Notes under the pieces: model-generated
Told to the model about the DNA's origin: nothing
Database searches by the model: none
What the model saw: the letters and a program-made list of their open reading frames with translations, nothing else
Shown: piece after piece, positions 42,004 through 45,893 of the stretch
Layout of the letters: each line of letters opens with the position of its first letter
Numbering within the stretch: the stretch's first letter is position 1
Assembly (NCBI GenBank): GCA_964616875.1
Contig: CAZTSJ010000270.1
Location: forward strand, 1 to 45,893
Reading direction: 5' to 3'
Origin: RBG-16-66-20 sp964616875
GTDB lineage: Bacteria; Pseudomonadota; Gammaproteobacteria; Burkholderiales; SG8-39
Length of the DNA stretch: 45,893 nucleotides
Translations under genes and position numbers: made by a program

Positions 42004-43743
42004 ATGGCCGAAGAGCAGCAGTACGGCGGTTTCTGGGCGCGATTCGTCGCGCTGATTCTCGACAACGCAATCGTCTTCGTCATCCTGCTGGCGGCGGCCT
42101 TCGGCATGGGGATGATGATCGCGGTGGCCGGCATGGACGGCATGGCGGGCACGGTCGGCGGGCTGCTCGTCACCTTCGTGCCGTTCCTCTACTGGCCGGT
42201 GATGGAAAGCTCGAAGTGGCAGGCCACCGTCGGCAAGCGCGTGATGGGACTGGAGGTCACGGACCTCGAAGGCAACCGGCTGAGCTTCGTGCACGCGCTG
42301 CTGCGCGCGTTTGGCAAGATCGTCTCCAGCATCCCGTTCGGCATCGGCTTCCTCATCGCGGCCTTCACCGCGCGCAAGCAGGCGCTGCACGACATGATCG
42401 CGAAGACGCTGGTGGTGCGCACCGGGCCCTCGCAGCTGTGGAAGATTTTCCTCGCGCTGATCGTCGGCGCCGTGGTCATGGTCGCGAGCGCGGTGGCGAT
42501 CTTCTACTACGTGCTCATGCCGATGTTCAAGGGCGGCGTGCAAGACATGATGAAGGAGGGCATGAAGGGCGCGCCGCAGATAAAGATCATCCCCCCGCCG
42601 GCTCCCGCGGGTAAAGCGCCGCAGCCGCAGGCGAGACCGGCCGCGCCCGCGCCCCAGGCCGCGATGCCAGCGGGCAAGGCCGGCCCGGACCCGGAGTTCG
42701 ATGCCATCGCCGGCAAGCCGCTCGAGGGCCTGGAGAAGCCCAATTCGACGCGCGCCGGCCCGGCGATCCTCGAGCTCTCGACGTTTGCCGGCCAACCCTC
42801 GGTGAAGGCCTACGTGCCGCTGCCGGCACTGGGCGACGTGGCGCTGATGCCCGCCCCCACCGTCATTGTCGATCGCGTGCTCGACTCGAAAGGCGTGGAC
42901 TATTTCGATGCGAACAGCGCGTTTGAGAAGGACGATTTCTTCCGGCGGCCTACGCTCAGCCAGGCCAAAGACCCGGTCCCGCACCTTGCGGGAATACGCA
43001 CCGTGCACCTGAAACCCGGCCTGGGCGAACAGGCGCTGCAGAAGATCGAGGGCCAGGTGAAGTTCTCGGTGCCGGTGGATCCCAGACCGGTGACGTTCGA
43101 TGCAAAGGAGACCGGCAAGGAAAAACCGGTGCACGATTCCATCGTCAGCCTGCAATCGGTGAGCGGCAACGCGGCCCGGCTCCACTTCCGCGGCGCCTCG
43201 GAAAACATGCTCCAGGTGCGCGGCTTCGGCGCCGACGGCAAGCCGCTGGCGCTGGATTCGTGGCAGAACCTGCCGAAGCAGCGCGACGTCGACGACGACT
43301 TCACCATCACCTTCAAGGCTGCGCCGGCGAGAGTGGAAGTGGTTGTCGCGGCGAAGATCATCGAGCGCTCCTTTCCGTTCTCGCTTGCGCGAGGCGCGGC
43401 CGCGGGCGCCCCCGCCACCGCAGCCCAGGGCACCACTGTGCCGCCGCGCACGCGCGCAGCTCTGACGACCCCGGCAGCTGCGGCGGCGCCTGCGGCCTCC
43501 CCGGCGCCGGCGGCAGCGCCGCCCAAGCCTGAAGTGAAGCAGGCCGAACCGGCGGCGCCGATGCTGCAGCCGAAGGCGGAACCAAAGCCCAAGCCTGTCG
43601 CCGCCGCGCCCGCCATGCCGCGCGAAGCTGCCAGGCCCGCGCCGCGTCCTGCACCCGAACCGCCGCGACCGATTGGCGAGGCCGGTGCGGGGTGCGTCTA
43701 CAAACCGGTGATGACCGACGAGGAAATTGCGCGCTGCCGCTGA
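42004..43743 (+). CDS. RDD-domain membrane protein with long Ala/Pro-rich extensions
   Basis: 579 aa; AAGGGGGC four bases before the ATG. Residues 5-140 form an RDD domain (YGGFWARFVALILDNAIVFVILL, WQATVGKRVMGLEVTD, ARKQALHDMIAKTLVV), followed by one more membrane helix (WKIFLALIVGAVVMVASAVAIFYY). The rest is soluble: an Ala/Pro linker (about 197-225), a globular region (230-460) with no family I recognise, and a second linker from 470 to 560 rich in Ala, Pro and Lys. It ends with AGCVYKPVMTDEEIARCR, with two cysteines 15 apart. RDD proteins are about 150-200 aa, so the extension is unusual. It may reach across the envelope, somewhat like TonB-type linkers; that is inference. Confidence 0.85.
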   Translation: MAEEQQYGGFWARFVALILDNAIVFVILLAAAFGMGMMIAVAGMDGMAGTVGGLLVTFVPFLYWPVMESSKWQATVGKRVMGLEVTDLEGNRLSFVHALLRAFGKIVSSIPFGIGFLIAAFTARKQALHDMIAKTLVVRTGPSQLWKIFLALIVGAVVMVASAVAIFYYVLMPMFKGGVQDMMKEGMKGAPQIKIIPPPAPAGKAPQPQARPAAPAPQAAMPAGKAGPDPEFDAIAGKPLEGLEKPNSTRAGPAILELSTFAGQPSVKAYVPLPALGDVALMPAPTVIVDRVLDSKGVDYFDANSAFEKDDFFRRPTLSQAKDPVPHLAGIRTVHLKPGLGEQALQKIEGQVKFSVPVDPRPVTFDAKETGKEKPVHDSIVSLQSVSGNAARLHFRGASENMLQVRGFGADGKPLALDSWQNLPKQRDVDDDFTITFKAAPARVEVVVAAKIIERSFPFSLARGAAAGAPATAAQGTTVPPRTRAALTTPAAAAAPAASPAPAAAPPKPEVKQAEPAAPMLQPKAEPKPKPVAAAPAMPREAARPAPRPAPEPPRPIGEAGAGCVYKPVMTDEEIARCR

Positions 43744-43757
43744 CTGCGTTTTTCTCG

Positions 43758-43763
43758 TATTCT
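43758..43763 (+). promoter_or_regulatory. -10-like TATTCT, leaderless-type, DapA-like gene
   Basis: TATTCT (four of six consensus bases) ends six bases before ATG 43770, and no Shine-Dalgarno sequence is present. Same geometry as at 25388 and 11326. Confidence 0.35.
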
Positions 43764-43769
43764 CCTGCA

Positions 43770-44699
43770 ATGAAACTCGCCGCCGCACAGAAACGCATCG
43801 AGGGCGTGCTCTCGCCCGTGATCACGCCGTTCAAGCGCGATCTTTCGCCCGACGCCGATCGCTTCGTCAAGCATTGCCGCTGGCTCATGAAGAGCGGCTG
43901 CGCGGGGCTCGCGGTGTTCGGCACCAACAGCGAGGCGAACTCGCTGTCGGTGGAGGAAAAGCTGGAACTCCTCGATGCGCTCGTGAAAGGCGGCGTGCCG
44001 GCTGCGGCGCTGATGCCCGGCACCGGCCATTGCGCGCTCAGCGACTCGGTGAAAATGACGCGCGAGGCGGTGCGCCTGGGCTGCGGCGGCGTGCTGATGC
44101 TGCCGCCCTTCTATTACAAGGGCGTCTCGGACGAAGGCCTGTTCCGCAATTTCTCCGAGGTCATCGAGCGCGTCGGCGACGAGCGCCTGCGCCTGTACCT
44201 GTATCACATCCCGCCGGTGTCGAATGTCGCGATCTCGCTCGACCTCATCGACCGGCTGCTCTCGCGCTATCCGGGCATCGTCGCGGGCGCGAAAGACTCC
44301 TCGGGCGACTGGCCGAACACCAAGGCGATGCTCGACCGGTTCAAGGACCGCAGCTTCGATGTCTTCCCGGGCAGCGAAGTGTTCCTGCTCGATGGCCTGC
44401 GCTCCGGCGGCAAGGGCTGCATCACCGCCACCGGCAACGTCAATCCGGGCGCGATCAACGAAGTGTTCATGAACTGGCGTTCCACCGACTCCGACAGGCT
44501 GCAGGCCGGCATCACCGCGACGCGCAAAATCGTGCAGAAAGTGCCGATGATCCCGGCCCTGAAAGCCATCACCGCGCATTTCGGCAACGATCCGGCCTGG
44601 CGCACCGTGCGCCCGCCGCTCACCGAACTCACGCCCGACCAGGAAAAACAGGTCATCACGGAACTGAAGGCGGCCGGCTTCTCGATGCCCGGCCTCTAA
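43770..44699 (+). CDS. DapA-family (dihydrodipicolinate synthase/N-acetylneuraminate lyase-like) protein
   Basis: 309 aa from ATG 43770; the open frame starts earlier, but that part overlaps the RDD gene and is not conserved-looking. A TIM-barrel class I aldolase: GVLSPVITPFKRDLSPD, the AVFGTNSEANSLSVEEK loop in place of GTTGES, the Tyr in LYLYHIPPVSNV and the Schiff-base Lys in GIVAGAKDSSGDW. The substitutions in the GTTGES loop make true lysine-pathway DapA unlikely; a 2-oxoacid aldolase or dehydratase is more probable. The ThDP enzyme gene begins three bases after its stop, so they probably form one route. Confidence 0.9.
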   Translation: MKLAAAQKRIEGVLSPVITPFKRDLSPDADRFVKHCRWLMKSGCAGLAVFGTNSEANSLSVEEKLELLDALVKGGVPAAALMPGTGHCALSDSVKMTREAVRLGCGGVLMLPPFYYKGVSDEGLFRNFSEVIERVGDERLRLYLYHIPPVSNVAISLDLIDRLLSRYPGIVAGAKDSSGDWPNTKAMLDRFKDRSFDVFPGSEVFLLDGLRSGGKGCITATGNVNPGAINEVFMNWRSTDSDRLQAGITATRKIVQKVPMIPALKAITAHFGNDPAWRTVRPPLTELTPDQEKQVITELKAAGFSMPGL

Positions 44700-44702
44700 G
44701 CC

Positions 44703-45893
44703 TTGCGCGTATACGACATCCTCGCCAAGGCCTTCCTGCAGGAGGGCGTGACGACCTGCTTTGCGCTCCTTGGGGATGCGAACATGAACTGGGCCGCGCG
44801 CTTGGCCCAGGGATGCCGCATGGTTTATGTCAGGCACGAGCATTGCGCGCTCGCCGCCGCCATGGCATACGCGCGCAAGAACGGCGACGTGGGCGTGGCG
44901 AGCGTGACCTGCGGGCCCGGTGTGACGCAATTGATCACCGCTCTCCCCGCGGCCGTGCGCGCCCATCTGCCGGTGGTGGTGTTCGCCGGGGAAGCGCCGC
45001 TGAAAAGCGGCTGGTACAACCAGGAGATCGACCAGGCGCCGCTCATCACTGCGACGGGTGCCGCCTATCATCGCCTGCACATGCCGGAACGCATGCCGGT
45101 GGCGGTCCGCGACGCCTTCCTGCAGGCGCGCCGCGAACGCCGGCCGGTGGTGGTCGGCGTGCCGTTCGATCTGCAGAACCGGCCCTGGGACGGGGCGGCG
45201 GATCTCCCCAGGCCCTCGCACGAGCTGCTGCCGCGCCCCTCGCCGATTCCGCCGCATCCAGAAGACGTGGCCAGCGCTTCGCAGCTGCTTGCCAGCGCTG
45301 AGCGAGTGGTCGTGCTTGCCGGCCTGGGCGCGGTCGAAGCCGGGGCGGGGCCCGCTTGCCGGGCGCTGGCCGCCAGGACGGGTGGACTGCTCTCAACGAC
45401 GCTGCCCGCGAGGGGGCTGTTCCACGACGATCCCTTCTGCCTCGGCATCTCGGGCAGCTACACGCCGGAGGTCGGCCTCGAATACCTGGCGCAGGCCGAC
45501 CTCGTCGTCGCGGTCGGCTGCTCGCTCGCCTTCCACGCGGGCGGCGGCGGCCAGCTCTGGCCGAAGGCGAAGATGCTGCAGATCGACATCGATCCTGTGG
45601 CGGTCAGCCAAGGCCAGGAAGTGGCGCGCCATCACTTGCGCGCGGACGCGCGCCTGGGAGTAGAAGCGTTAACTGCGGCGCTGACGGCAGCGTTGCCGGT
45701 GCGCAAGGGAACCTGGCGCAGCGATGCGATGGCCGCGCGCCTCCGCGATTCCAAGCCCGACAGCCATGTGTTCGAGATCGAGCCGGGACTGCTTGACCCG
45801 CGCGACGTCGTCGCGGCGCTGGAGAAGGCCTTGCCGCAGGACTGGGAGATGGTGAACTCGGGAGGCCACTGCTCATGGTTCTTCGCGCAGATG
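44703..45893 (+). CDS. ThDP-dependent enzyme (acetolactate synthase-like), 3'-truncated by the window edge
   Basis: 397 codons are open from TTG 44703 to the last base; relatives are 540-580 aa, so the C-terminal pyrophosphate-binding domain is mostly outside. The start is chosen because RVYDILAKAFLQEGVTTCFAL is the usual family opening and lies just after the DapA-like stop. Seen: catalytic Glu in VRHEHCALAAAMAYAR, CGPGVTQLITALPAAVRAHLPVVVFAG, and the central domain VVLAGLGAVEAGAG with LVVAVGCSLAFHAGG. It would decarboxylate or condense a 2-oxoacid. Role inferred from the DapA-like neighbour. Confidence 0.88.
   Translation, partial: MRVYDILAKAFLQEGVTTCFALLGDANMNWAARLAQGCRMVYVRHEHCALAAAMAYARKNGDVGVASVTCGPGVTQLITALPAAVRAHLPVVVFAGEAPLKSGWYNQEIDQAPLITATGAAYHRLHMPERMPVAVRDAFLQARRERRPVVVGVPFDLQNRPWDGAADLPRPSHELLPRPSPIPPHPEDVASASQLLASAERVVVLAGLGAVEAGAGPACRALAARTGGLLSTTLPARGLFHDDPFCLGISGSYTPEVGLEYLAQADLVVAVGCSLAFHAGGGGQLWPKAKMLQIDIDPVAVSQGQEVARHHLRADARLGVEALTAALTAALPVRKGTWRSDAMAARLRDSKPDSHVFEIEPGLLDPRDVVAALEKALPQDWEMVNSGGHCSWFFAQM

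Overview
The window is about 46 kb of GC-rich, gene-dense bacterial DNA with many 4-bp start/stop overlaps (ATGA, GTGA). The gene content points to a betaproteobacterium, most likely a member of the Burkholderiales: three orphan Bug/TctC-type periplasmic solute receptors, several CoA-based catabolic enzymes, a beta-class-like glutathione transferase and ABC-type receptors of the PF04392 kind. This assignment is inferred from gene content; there is no rRNA or other phylogenetic marker here. I saw no tRNA, rRNA, CRISPR array, insertion sequence or phage gene, and no gene-free stretch longer than 300 bases.

Left part (1-10.6 kb): the 3' part of a D-2-hydroxyacid dehydrogenase and a Bug receptor; a minus-strand NfeD / SPFH membrane pair plus a VOC protein; a coupled plus-strand trio (hydratase, CoA-transferase, glutathione transferase); a TM2 membrane protein and an orphan DGQHR-domain (DndB-like) protein; a DUF1223 periplasmic protein; then a luciferase-like oxidoreductase and a TauD-type dioxygenase.

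Centre (10.7-25.4 kb): nine consecutive minus-strand genes. In transcription order they are an MFS transporter; LemA and two HtpX-like M48 membrane proteases with TerB-like tails; a large FAD/Fe-S dehydrogenase coupled to the second protease; then a class III cyclase-TPR protein, a vanadium-haloperoxidase/PAP2-type protein starting with twelve Ser-Gly-Val repeats, a leaderless-type subtilase without signal peptide, and a secreted ankyrin protein. The cyclase / haloperoxidase-like / subtilase part is the least conventional combination in the window.

Right-centre (25.4-30.3 kb): an ABC receptor gene cut short where a Phd/VapC toxin-antitoxin module begins, then an overlapping unit of aldo/keto reductase, M48 protease, DUF3095 protein (with cyclase-like metal-site spacing) and a second Bug receptor.

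Right part (30.3-45.9 kb): two divergent catabolic operons, each with an MmgE/PrpD protein. The minus one adds an ADP-forming acyl-CoA synthetase, a 3-hydroxyisobutyrate-dehydrogenase-like enzyme and a TPR lipoprotein; the plus one adds an SDR that lacks the usual catalytic residues and a third Bug receptor. Then come a class II Fic protein behind three regularly spaced operator-like boxes, an intact PF04392 receptor, a dienelactone hydrolase, an SDR gene with a large in-frame deletion, an RDD membrane protein with a long Ala/Pro-rich tail, a DapA-like aldolase/lyase and the 5' part of a ThDP enzyme.

Two features cut across the window. At least seven transcription units have a -10-like hexamer ending only 5-9 bases before the start codon with no Shine-Dalgarno sequence, suggesting widespread leaderless transcripts. 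And two gene remnants (truncated receptor, internally deleted SDR) show ongoing gene decay.
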